From: Callipepla californica brunnescens
Lineage: Eukaryota > Chordata > Aves > Galliformes > Odontophoridae
Assembly (NCBI GenBank): GCA_023055505.1
Contig: JALIRH010000044.1
Span: 3,348,001 to 3,412,000, forward strand
Length of the DNA: 64,000 nt
Direction of reading: 5' to 3'
Numbering within the stretch: position 1 is the stretch's first letter; each line of letters begins with the position of its first letter. Positions 1 to 11,330 of this stretch are shown here, one piece after another. The translations under genes were made by a program, and so were the position numbers. Below the pieces are notes generated by a model. That model made no database searches. It was given only the letters and a program-made list of their open reading frames with translations, and was not told the origin of the DNA.

Positions 1-599
1 AGACTGGTCTTCAGGCGCTCGTAGCCCCTAGCACACCCTCTTCACCTTCCCTTGGGGCACCTGACATTTTTAACATCAGCAAATTTGAACATGATTTATT
101 CAATTTCTTAAATATAGCACTTACCTAGTTATAAAATACTGCCCCAATTCTTTTATATACAATAACCATTGTGCTTACGATGACTTAAGCCATGCATATT
201 ATTTTTTAAAAGAATTATATTTGCATGGAATGTTTAAGAAAAGAATTTCCCAGTTTCCGGAAGTAGTCCTTCCTTTAGAACAGGAAGGAAATTGTTAATT
301 TTTACCTTAAAACCCAAAGGCATAATGGCTTTTTACCCACTGGGAAAGCAGTGAAAGGGTTTGTTTTAAACTTGATGAGGTAGGTGTTTATATTAAGATA
401 CTGTTCTGAAATCTGTGCCACCAGAGAGTATCAACACTTGGATCTTACCTCAACCTGAAAGCATTTTAGTGATACAGTCAGTAGTGTCTAGGGTAGGAGG
501 AACACCTGAGCCACAGTGAAAGACAGCGACTTACTCAAGTTCACCTTAGAAGCCAGCAGCAATGCTTAGCAATGAAATCAAGGCTCCAGGCTGAAGCAC
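1..599. other. Intergenic, nothing recognised
   Basis: AT-rich single-copy-looking sequence. I see no splice-framed coding block, RNA gene or recognisable repeat before the CR1 fragment that begins near 600. Confidence 0.6.
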
Positions 600-822
600 T
601 GGAAGTTCTGCACAGATGTACTAACTTCTTCACAATAAGGGTGATGGAGTACTGGAATAGGCTGCTCCAGGAGGTTGTGGCATCTCCTTCTCTGGAGGTA
701 CTCAAGGCCTGTCTGGGCACCTACCCATGCTACCTGGTCTAGGGAGCCTGCGTTGGCAGGAGGGTTGGACTAGATGATATCTAGAGGTCCCTTCCAACCC
801 CTACAATTCTCCGATTCTGTGA
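600..822 (+). repeat. CR1 LINE 3' fragment
   Basis: The block reads like the 3' untranslated end of a bird CR1: a 'gaataggctgctccaggagg'-type segment, then 'ctctggaggtactcaaggcc', then 'ggttggactagatgatatct' and 'ggtcccttccaacccctaca', ending in a short ATTCT-type tail near 820. It is 5'-truncated, as most CR1 copies are, and carries no open frame. The 5' limit is approximate. Confidence 0.88.
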
Positions 823-3800
823 CAGGCAGGGATCTGAGGAGAGTGCTTAACAGGAAGAGGTTTTCCAAAATCATTTCTGGATCAGTTACTGAAAAATTGA
901 ACCAACCAAACTCTTACATGAATAAGTAGCAAAGAAAAAGACCTAAAGGATCCTGCCCACCAGAAGAAGGCTTGTGCCATTGTAAACGCTTTCTTTTGGC
1001 CAAAAATGTCTGAAATGCTTGTGCTAACAGTGATCTTCTGACTCATGCGAGTGGTATGACAGCAACACTGATATCCTGGCCACATAACTATTAGGGAAGT
1101 GCTGTCTAGCCCCTTCCACATACCTGCTGGTGATTCAGTTCCCTTTGTGCCCTCTTTTGCTGCACAAACTTGCTGGTAAATAGGCAGCCCTGCTGTGTCC
1201 CAGAGGCATGGGGGCATGTTTACAATGGCAAAAGTAACTCCTGATCATAATTGGTTTCTTTTATATCCAGGCTTCAAAGCAACTTGATCTCCCTCAGAAG
1301 CTGGGGAGATATTACCTCTATAAAATATTACCTCTTCTGTAGAAGTGTATGTACCCTCAGGACCCAAAAGCAAATACAAGGGGAACTTCAGTCCTAGTGC
1401 TGAACTTAAGCAGTATGCATTACCCCATCCGTCATTTGATGGACTTTTGCCAATGGGCACTGACAATACACACACAAAAAAAAAGGAATTTAAAAAAAAA
1501 AAAAAAGCAAACAACTTTCCAGCTAGTATTTTAAGGCTGTGAATAATGTGCCATTTCCAAGAAAGGAAAAGTGTAGAGTTTTTGAGTGTATTTTTTGTCT
1601 CTAAATGGACAGGGGGATTGTGTGCCATTGTATGACTAGTCTTCCATTATGAACATTGCATATGAGTGACAACTCTGTGAGGTTTTGTATGTCTCCATAA
1701 AAACCTGCTGGGTATGGAAATAGGATGCACAGCCCCTGATCTCTAAAAGTGAGAAACTGAGTGTAGAGATGTCTCCACCTGTCCTAAAGATGAAACTGGA
1801 CTAAAAGGCCAAATGGAAAATGGGAAGCTTTTGTTCAGAATAAGCATCACCTTCACAGAGCTTTTCATTGTGAACATCCCTCACAGTTGGTCACCTCATA
1901 ACAGCAAGTGACCTGTCTTGAATCTGGTACTGGACTTGTGTGTATGCAGTAACAGGCAAGTGCCTGTACTCTGAACTAGATGCATTCAGAACTGCAGGAC
2001 AATTGTCTGTCCTGGTCCTTCTGTCTTGCAAAGAACAAACAGTTCACCTAGCACATATAAGTTACTCAGACCCTCTGAGATAAAATGTAGCTACAGGTTG
2101 TAAAGCCTCATCAGATCTTGGTAGACATACACTCGTCACAATCTTCTCTTTGTGATTAGCAGTTCTGAGAATTGGACAGCATACCACAGGTCAGTAACTT
2201 GGAGGGGCCAGTGCATCTGTACCCCTGGCATTTTTAACAACTGTGATTCAGCACTTGTAAGATCCATGTTTCATAAGAAACAGACAAAAATCATGAAATT
2301 TCTGCTGTTTGATGCTGGACTTCAAGAAGCAGAGCACCTATGGCGTCTGCTCCACCAGGGATCAGAACTGCAGATCCTCTCACTGTGACTCATCAGTCTC
2401 AGGCTTAAGTTCTGCAGAACATTAGAGTTGGACATACCAGCTGGTATGACTGGACCCTGATTCAGAGTTTGTGTTTGACCTCATTGTCAGGACTTGGGAA
2501 GTAGGGGGTTTAGGGAGAAGGGAGAACTGGATTGAAGTCAAAGTCATTAATATCTTTCTACTTGAAGACTGAGCCCATATAGCAGGGGAGCAAGTAAGTT
2601 CAAGCATACATTAATGTAGTGAGATATAATAGCCACCAGGCAGAGCTGAAGTCACAGAGCAATATCTGCCTTCTTTTTTCCCCAGTCCTAACTGAGGAAT
2701 TCTCATGTAAGCAGAACTCTGTTTCTGGGCAAAGACTAATCCATATTTATGACTCTCTGGGCTAAGGCAGGGTGAAGCAAGCTGCCAGATGCTGGGTGGA
2801 CACAGCTGAAAATGAACTACTCTAAGCCTCGGGGGTATCAGGTATCCCCACCATTGTGCCACAGAGGTGTGTGCTACACAGGAGCTATGCAAGCAGTGGC
2901 TGTGAGCATGGGTACTGCTGTGCTCCTGGGGATCACAGAGCTGGTGGAGCACCCTCCTCTGTACACCACAGGGTTTGGGGGCTCTGGACCACTCCATTGT
3001 TCTTCTTCCCTTTGTGGGAGCAGGGGTACTTGGTAAATGGAGGGGGTTTCAAATGAGCAGTCCTTTCAAATGTCACTCCCATACCCTGTTAACAAACCAA
3101 GAAACCTCTTCCATTACCACTATCCAGTGCTAACTCCTTTTGAAACCATTGGTGAGAATGTCAGTGCTTTCACTGGCAGATCCTTGAGAAACCGCAGGGA
3201 AATATTTTTTTCTTAAATACACAAATTTTTCACAAATCTGATAGGAACGTCTCCATCTAGTGGTCTGGCCAGGGCAGTCTGTCTTCACACTCAAGCTTGC
3301 CATTCTACCCAGCGTGAGTCCATTTTGTCTCGTGTACTTTGTCTTCTCCAGCTGTACATCGATATCGCAACATTTCCCAAACTTCCAGGGGGTCCTGTTA
3401 ATGTCAGAGAAAGGCCTGGAGATTCTTGGCTGGACATTCAGCCATGAGCCGCAGCCCAGATTCCACCCACTCAGCTTAGCCAGAGCAGAAGGGGATCAAA
3501 TTGTCATCTCAACATCTGGTTTAAATCCACTAAGAAGGACGCTGTAGTGTCACACATATACACAAGCACAGACAGTGTGCTTACAAATACTGTGCTGTGG
3601 TTTCAAAAGGTGGAGGTGTGAGTGAGGGGGAAATCTGGCTATTCTTGAACTTCTAAATACTACCTACATGGCAGCCCATCTGCCCAGTAGCCCAGCAGAA
3701 GGGAGGCAGGGCGAGGAGATGAATACAGATCCTCCGTGCCACGGTCTAGCCTGCTCAATGAATTTGTATTTACTGACTCTCCCTGGAGCCTGGCAATAAG

Positions 3801-4657
3801 TCTGGAGCAAAGCAGCAGCTCACTATAAGCAGAATAATGCAGCTTGATTTCCCAGGCTTTGTGTGAAGTAGTATCTCAGCCAGAGGACACAATCAGATAC
3901 CTCAACAGTTGTCACCAAGTGCAGTGATGAATTGCCTGCTAGAAGGTAGGCAATTTCATCCTATGTGGCAGATGGGGAAAGAGCCATAAAGATAGCTCAC
4001 AGGAGTGCAGAGGGGAGAGAGGTCAGGTCCTCCTGGTAACCAGGCAAAGTGCATCTACTGCTGCAATGATTTGGCCCCAAATAAAGCATTTTGAGGAGCA
4101 GCCAAAAGGGGAGAGTGGAAATGGACAGGAACGTACAGAAAATGGCAGGGGCTTCACACAGTGTAAGCAGAGACCTTAAAGACGGAAAAAGCAGCTCCAG
4201 TCAAACAGAGCTCTGAATTTCCCTCTAGACACAGGGTATTAAAAATAATCCCAGCTGAACTTTGCCCACCTCTCTCACAGCATCTCCCAACAGCTACAAA
4301 AATAAACGGTTCCGTCTGGGTGGAGCTGCAGCCACACATGATTGTGAGTGCTGGGCTAAGCCAACTGACTGCAGAGACAGTGACCAGTGCTCCCCCAGAC
4401 CAGATGTCTGGGGTCTGCCATGCATGGCTTGTGGCTGCAGTCAGCTGTCCCAAGGACAAATGTAGCATGAGGAAAGGGCTGTGAGGCTTGCTGCTGCTTG
4501 CAGGCTGCAGCCCGGGATCTAGGCTCACTCTTGCCCCAGCCCCAGAGCAGCGTGCAGTCACACTCATCCCCCCCCTCTGTGCTGTCTCCTCCTCCTGTGT
4601 CACTTTGCCCTGAAGCCACAGTCAGGCCTTCAGTGCCTGCTTGCACACAGCTATTTC
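823..4657. other. Intergenic; simple A-rich tract only
   Basis: No gene is supported. Open frames on both strands here are short, low in coding character and lack splice context. An A-rich tract lies at about 1,477-1,506. A CTCF-like core lies at 3,253-3,263 and is listed separately. Confidence 0.6.
3250..3268 (-). promoter_or_regulatory. CTCF-like motif (minus strand)
   Basis: Read on the minus strand the segment contains CCACTAGATGG followed by AG, a close match to the vertebrate CTCF core (CCASYAGRKGGCRS) with one mismatch after GG. A motif match alone does not show occupancy. Confidence 0.4.
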
Positions 4658-4985
4658 TTAGACATAGAATCATTAAGGTAGGAAAAAAACATTTAGTCCA
4701 ACCATCAATTCATCCCCATCATGCTCACTTACTATGTCACTCAGTGTCATAGTTACACGTTTCTTGAACACCTTCAGGGATGGTGACTCCACCACCCCCC
4801 TGGACAGTCTATTTCAATACACTGCCATTTCTTCTGAAAAGATATTTTTCCCGATAGCCAATCTGAACCTTCTCTAATCTCTCCTTTCCCCAGATATGGG
4901 CATCTTGTGAGGACAGTCTTTAAGGTAATCCTATATTCTTCCAACAGTGGTGCTCCCTCTCATCTCATTTAGAACCCTCATGGAG
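4658..4985 (-). repeat. CR1 LINE 3' fragment (minus)
   Basis: It starts with 'atagaatcattaaggtagg' and 'tttagtccaaccatcaa', then shows the reverse complement of the CR1 3' region ('ggatggtgactccaccaccc', 'ctggacagtctatttcaata', 'ccaatctgaaccttctctaa'). The element therefore lies on the minus strand with its 3' end at the left. It is quite diverged, and its right boundary is uncertain. Confidence 0.8.
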
Positions 4986-5082
4986 CAGCATCTTGCCAGG
5001 TGCCCGAAGACTAAATAATTTTAGACCTTACCCACAGAACCCCATGATGCAACCTCCACATCACAAGCTGCTGGGAAACACA

Positions 5083-5290
5083 GTCATAGAATCACAGAAT
5101 TGTTGGAGCTGGAAGCGATCTCTAAAGGTCATCCAGTCCAACTCCCCTCCAATGAACAAGGATACTCAGAATGAACAAGGTTGTTAAGAACAGTATCCAG
5201 CCTGACCTTGAATGTCTTCATGGATGGGACATCCACATCTCTGGTCATCACACTGTAAGAGGCTTTAGCAGAAGTTACCTTCATCCCGGT
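5083..5290 (-). repeat. Second CR1 LINE fragment (minus)
   Basis: 'catagaatcacagaattgtt', 'ggagctggaagcgatctcta' and 'ggtcatccagtccaactccc' are the reverse complement of a CR1 3' terminus. They are followed by 'ttaagaacagtatccagcct' and 'gatgggacatccacatctct'. It belongs to a different CR1 subfamily from its neighbour at 4,658, because the terminal segments differ, so these are two insertions rather than one broken copy. Confidence 0.85.
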
Positions 5291-6382
5291 GACCCCAGGA
5301 CTTCTTCATCCACAGGCTTGCAAAGCCTGGGATGCCCATCTCATCAGAAGGTCTGTGGTTCAAGTGACATCAGCTTGACAAGGGTGTTTGTTGCAGTCAG
5401 GACCAGGATGGGACAGGCTCACTGGAAGACCCAGGTCCGCACATTTAACCACTTACAGTTGTCACACACAGGCTTTGCATCTCTCCTCTGGATTTGGGCC
5501 AGTGGCATGTCCAGGTTGTCTGTCTGGGTGGGGAATGGAGAACACAAAATGGAGGCTGTATCAGTGCCAAGGAAGAGGGCAACAATTTTGGGTGTGAAAC
5601 AGTTGATGCCTGGCTGCTGAGTGCTAAGTTGTTCATGCTGTAGTCTCTGCTCCCTAGGTTATCTGAGGTTATTTAGGTATATACTACTTCCTGCATCAGG
5701 CTCCACTGATCTTCACACACCAGAAAGCTTTCTACTTCTGAACAAATTCTCTCCAAGGGACTGCAAGATCTGACAGTACCTGGCAGATGACAAATCAGCC
5801 CATCCCGGGCCAGCATGCTGCTCTACATCAGCTGTCTTTCTGTTCCCCTCACTGCCTAAAGACCAGCATCCCTGACACCCTCGAGCCCTGCCAACTCCTA
5901 ACACTGTACAGAGAGAAGCCAGGGGAGGTGGGAAGTGTTGTTTCCAGCAGACTCACAGTCTCTATCAAGTTCCGAATTTTTTAAGGTGTTAACCATTTTT
6001 GAAAAGGGAAGCAAGTAACAGGGCTAGGCCAAGGCAGAAAGAATCAGACTGGGTGGGAATCGCAGCTCCTTTTGGCTGGGCCACACAATCCACTCAGCAA
6101 CAAAACCTTTGTTAATTTCCTGCAGTAACATTAATTGTTGGGTATTATCCAAACGGAGGCAGCAGATATTTGGTAGGAATTCTATTCTGATAGAGCCACC
6201 GCCAGCACTCACTCATTGTGCACAAACAATGCCTTTTGGGAAAGCTCCTTTCAAAGGGATGTGGCCAAAGGATTGTTCTTTGAACTGCCCTCCAGGGCAA
6301 TTTTGACTGCTTTAATTCAGGCAAAATTGGGTCACTTACCCACTCAACGAGATTTTATCTTGTAATTCTCTCGGATTCTGTT
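5291..6382. other. Intergenic, nothing recognised
   Basis: Single-copy-looking sequence. The 149-residue plus-strand frame that starts at 5,171 runs through the CR1 and shows no protein family features. Confidence 0.55.
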
Positions 6383-6503
6383 CAGGAGTCACCATCCCTT
6401 GAGGTGTTCAAGAAAGGGGGTAGATAGGGCACTGAGGGGCGTGGTGGTTATGGGACTAGATGATTTTAGCAGTTATTTCTAACCTCAGTGATTCTATGAT
6501 TCT
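6383..6503 (+). repeat. CR1 LINE 3' terminal fragment
   Basis: 'aggagtcaccatcccttgag' and 'gtgttcaagaaagggggtag', then 'actagatgattttagcagtt', end in 'cagtgattctatgattct', the typical CR1 3' terminus. Only about 120 bp remain. Confidence 0.87.
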
Positions 6504-9500
6504 TTCCTCTCACATCTTTATCCCTTCTCAGAGAAGAAATCATATCTTGCTGGTGCTTTCAGCTGTGCCAGGGAAGCCTACACACTGCTCAAACCCAAGC
6601 TGCCCAGCAGCAATCTCCAAGGAAGCATCAGGTAGACATGAGGCCACATGCTCCTATCCTGCTGTGCCCTGGCTTTGCAGAGGGAGGTTCTTTGCAGGAG
6701 AATCCCCCACATGAAACTGCAACTGCTGCTCCTTCCAGGCTGCCCAAGTGCTGGGGAAAAGGAACAAGCCCTTGAGGTTTCCCCAGCTGGGCATGGTGAG
6801 AACAGCCAGGCTAGCAAAACTGACCCAGCGCAAGCACACATGGGTGTGCCAGGCCTGGCAGTTTTCCCTTGGTATTTTTAGAAATTTCATTCTATGAGTG
6901 AGGAGCTTTTGGATGGGAGGGAGGGGGCATGGGAAAAAGCAGGCTAATACATGAGAGAGCCCTCAGGCAGAATCTGGCATGGGGACGGAGAATGTGACAG
7001 AGAATGGAAATCTAACACTGGTGAGTTCATGAAGCAACAGACCCATCACTCACTAACAATCTGTTTCTTCAAGTCCAAGGCCTAGCAGATGTTCCTGAGC
7101 CTGTCAGCCCTTCCAGCTGCACTCTGTGTGACAAATCTAAATTTTTAACATACCGGTGTGCTTTCTCCACCTTTCCTATATGGATTGCTCATTGTTCTCT
7201 CATTCCATGCGGCAGGCGATTGCTCCTTGCCAGGCAGTGTTGGCTGCATGTTAAAGAGTCACAGGTTTCCTGAAATCGTAGCACAGACCGTGAAGCTAAA
7301 CAACACGTGCTGCACAATAAGTCATAAAGCATGTGTGAAAAATAGTTGACACAGAAGCTGTCATGGAAACCAGTGCTACCAGGGAGCACACTATCACAGA
7401 GCTCCCATTAAAGGCTGCAACACTGAACTCAGACTTCAACACTAAGGCAGAATATATTAAATTCACCCTCGTGCCCTGCTCAGTCTTCACAGCAGGTTAG
7501 CTGAAAAGCATAACCATTTTGAGTAGCAGCACTGGATGCTCGTTTGCAGTGATGAAATTACCAGAAACCTTCTTATAGAGAAACTGCCTTTTACTGACTA
7601 GGCAGTAGCTCTTCTCCCAGAAACAAGCCTGCTTGGAGCAGACTACATGCATTTCCCAGGTCAGATTCTTCTTGATTGACTCCCAGCTGCTCCCTACAAC
7701 AATGCCCTGCAAGTGAGAAAAGAACAAGGTGGAATAAGAAATATGATGAAACAAGATTGAACTGGCCAGACATGCATGCCTCTGCAAGCGTTACAGGTAT
7801 ATCTCATGCCATGATCAAACCTGTGGTCAATATGCATTAGTAGAAGGAAGCAGATGGCCTAAAAATATTTGCATATATTCATAGCCCTTAACATCCAACC
7901 AGCAGAGAAGAGTGTGGGAAGCTTTTGGCTGACACTGTCCTCTGTAGTGAAGAGATAGACTTTCCTCATTCCTGAGCCTTTAAGATGTCTCAGCTGGCTT
8001 CACTGGCTGGGTTTTGGATGTAGCTGTTGCTCATTCTGAAGTGCTGGGGACACACCAGAATTTATCACCTAAGGCAGCAATTACAGATGAGAACAATGTT
8101 GAGCTATTTGGTGTGGTCTGGATCTAGACACGGGATTCTATTTATTCCCTCTGCCATTTGCTTCAAAAGAGTTTGATGTATCCAAGGGCCAGAGCTGTAC
8201 ATTTAGTGTGTTTTTGTGTGCTCTCTCAGGGCCTGGTCTTTATCTCAGTGACTTCAGAGAGCTTCAGGACTGCGCTGGTTCAGCCTATGAGGAAAGCCAG
8301 CTATTTTTGCTGACTCTACAAACATACAGCAAGGCTTTTACTGACCCATAAAAGAAGCATCTAGGCTGGAGTTGTCAAAAATAGGGCACCAGCAAACTTA
8401 TTTCACTTTATTTTTAATCCACCTTAATACCATAGGTTGGAAAGTCCATCTTTTACTCAGATGTTTACAGGAATCTTATTTTGCTCAAGGGGTTATAGAA
8501 ATATAACTAGTGGAGGAGAAAATCAAATCCCTATGAACAAAAATTAGGACTGAGTAAAAACCCCTGATTAAGAAAAATGAAGACTGGATGAAGAATTTGT
8601 CAAAATTATTTTTCTGGACAGAAGTCAGATCCTTAACAAAGTGAAATTTTCTGAGCATGTGAAAAATCTGTGCTTTCTGTAGAAAACAAAGTGTTTGTCA
8701 TAACCTTTTGACATAAAAGAAAGTTGGCCTGCCAGATGATTCCAGCTAACTCTGGTTTATAGGTGAAAAGCACATTTGCTCCAGAGGGAGAAGCAAGAGA
8801 AAGAAGAAGGATCAGATGGAGAGGAGCCCGATTACAGCTAAACAAGAAGAGATTTTAAAATAACCTAGAGAATGCCGCTCTACATATGACAAAAGATGAA
8901 GGATCCTGAGAAGGGTGTGAAATGAGGAAATATAAAATTAAAGCAAAGGTTCAGAGTTAATGAGGATCTTAAGAATGACAGTGTCAGTGCTCTTTTAAGG
9001 TAAGAGTCAGAACAAGAAGTTTGGTCAAGGCTAAGGCCCTTTCGGCACACTCAAATCACAATCCATTTTTGCTGCAGTGGTTTTCGTGGTACATACCTTG
9101 TAATAATGCTTCAGCATATCAAGCTATAATATGTACAGTTTGTAATGACATAAAAAAGGTGAAAGCCTAGCTAACACTGACAGTTGCATGACAGTCATAA
9201 TGGGAAAAGAACAATATTCTCCATTAAACAAATAGTCCTTAATACATAAATATTGAAGTGTGACATGAGATCAAGCTGCAGCTCATCAGTCTGGGTGGAA
9301 ACATTCATGCAGCTTTCTCTTAGAACCTGAAATTCAAAGTACTGCTGCTGACTCTGTGTCAGCCTAATTTGCTTCTTCAAATGAGAAGAAGGGGAAGTGG
9401 ATCTGGATCTGTTTCTGACATTTCCCATTTAATGTTAAAATGCCAGAACCTGTACAGGGCAGGTTATGTCTGGTCTACTGATGTTAATGCAGCAGAGTAA

Positions 9501-10802
9501 CTTTATTCGTATGGAACTTGTGACCTAAGCTGACTCAGACTTCAGCATTTTTTCCTACAAGATGAAACTCAGAAATGCTAGTTTTATCTCCCAAGCTTGA
9601 CAAAAGCAGCTTAAAGTCTTTCCCATTACACTCAAAGTGAGAGCTGATAAGGCTCAAAATCCAGAAATTGCTTACTTTACAACTCTGAGTCCCTTTCAAG
9701 CTGACCTTCTGCCCTGAAAGCCTAAAACCCCTCACCAACCACTATATTCAGGCAGCTAAGGAATTGGAACATCTGGTAATAATAACAGCAGTCTCACTTG
9801 AAAATGACATTTATATGCTATTGTCTAGGAAGCATCATCACACTACAAAAACTTTGAAAAATCCACTTTGTAGATTTCAGACTGGAAATTACCTGCTAGA
9901 AAACTTGTGCATCATCAGAGGTGAAGAGTGACAATTACATGCAGGAATTATCCAGATACTGAATAAATATATAGTAAGAAAAGACTCAGCAATATGATGT
10001 GGTCCAAAAAAAATATATATATAATAATAATAATAATAAAAACTTAAAAAAAAACATCCAAAACTTTTTTCAACAAAAATGTATGTCATGGTCTTTTGAA
10101 GATGTATTTCAATGTCACTGAAAATACAAAACCATCAACAATTAGACAATGCCTGAGAAAGAGAAAATAAAACTGATGGATATTTTCACCACCCAAGCTG
10201 GGCAGCATGTGAAAAAACAAACAAGTAGCCTTTAGGAACTTGTACTTTCTTCTGATTGCTTCCTTTTAAAGGGGTTGCAAAGCTAAATGGAACCCTGGGT
10301 CAATATTAGCAGCCTTTGTTGTTTGTCTTGCCTGCTCTTCACCACAGACTGCCTAAGGCGACGCATGTTCAATACCAAGTAAGCAAAACAATTAATCTCA
10401 GCTAAAAGTTCTGGGTAGATATCCAGAATTCTGTTGGTCTGCACTTTGATTCTTTGAGAATCTCTACAACGTTTTGGTAATGTTGAAAAGTAGTAAGTAG
10501 GAAGTCTATTTTGTACAGCCATGAGAGCAGAAGAAAAAAGAAGATCTAGCTTGATCTAACACCAGATGCTCAAGTATACAAGCTGGGTGCAGACATTAGC
10601 TGCAAGACTCCAGACATCCTTGGTAAAGACATTTTTTGTAGGCTGTCCAGTATCAGCAGTAAGTGATGATTTGCTGCTCTTCTATAGAGGACATGATATC
10701 AGTCAGTAATGACATCCTTCTTCAGGTGTAGATTAGATAATGACCCTGAGATATTCACCATTCCATCTCTGGCTCAGCTTGCTCACAGTCATAGCAACCC
10801 CA
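6504..10802. other. Intergenic; one microsatellite
   Basis: No exon-like block with splice sites was seen. Minus-strand open frames at 9,195-9,428 and 10,283-10,522 have no recognisable domain. A TA/TAA microsatellite sits near 10,004-10,040. Confidence 0.55.
10004..10040. repeat. A-run plus (TA)n/(TAA)n microsatellite
   Basis: A run of A leads into alternating TA and then about six TAA units. It is a plain simple repeat. Confidence 0.9.
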
Positions 10803-11330
10803 TGTGGTGATGAAGTGCCTCTTACATTAGTGCACTAGTACTCGTGTAGTGGAAATGGTAAGTCACAGCTTCAACTTGTAATTGAGCACCTGGTAGGAAG
10901 GCAGGGCCAACTTAGGGGAGCTCGGGTGTGTGAAATGCACCTGAGTGACCAAAAGATCCTGGCTCCACCCCTTCCCAGACTTCATTTAAGGGTTGGCAGC
11001 GTAGGTGAGGGCATCTCATTTGGGGATCTCTGCTTGCCTGAGGATTTTGCAGGCCTTGTGAAGGTAAGCAATGTCTTTCTCTTATATCTTAGTAGGTCCT
11101 TGCTTGTTCTAGGCAAAGACCTTGCTGCTTTTCGATCTTGTTATGTTTTCTATTGTGTTACAACTCCATGCTATGTTAGTAGGAATGTCGTAAATTTAGC
11201 AGCACAGATAATTAGTACTGTAGGACTAACTTTTGCAGACGTCAGTACAAAGGCACTTTAACACATGAATCTCAACCACGTCTGGAAGTAGAAACTGTGT
11301 TCTTTGGTCTAACAGCATATCCATAATAAT
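10803..11330 (+). mobile_element. Probable solo LTR of an endogenous retrovirus
   Basis: The core from about 10,876 ('tgtaattgagcacctggtag') to about 11,262 reads like an avian endogenous-retrovirus LTR. It has a compact GC-balanced U3 segment ('cagggccaacttaggggagc'), a TATA-like 'catttaaggg' at about 10,983 and a 'ctcatttggggatctctgct' segment. A splice-donor-like AAG|GTAAGC lies at 11,061-11,069, followed by a T-rich part. No gag, pol or env frame flanks it, so it would be a solo LTR. I could not find matching target-site duplications, so both edges are uncertain. Assignment rests on my recollection of ERVL-like galliform LTRs, not on an alignment. Confidence 0.5.

Noticed and set aside
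1477..1506. A-run as the tail of a processed pseudogene
   Set aside because: No gene-like sequence precedes it on either strand, and no target-site duplication was seen.
4154..4603. 149-residue minus-strand frame
   Set aside because: GC-richer local sequence yields open frames on several strands at once; none shows family features.
10283..10522. Minus-strand 79-residue frame as an exon
   Set aside because: It reads plausibly as protein but has no recognisable family, no clear splice sites and no neighbouring exons.
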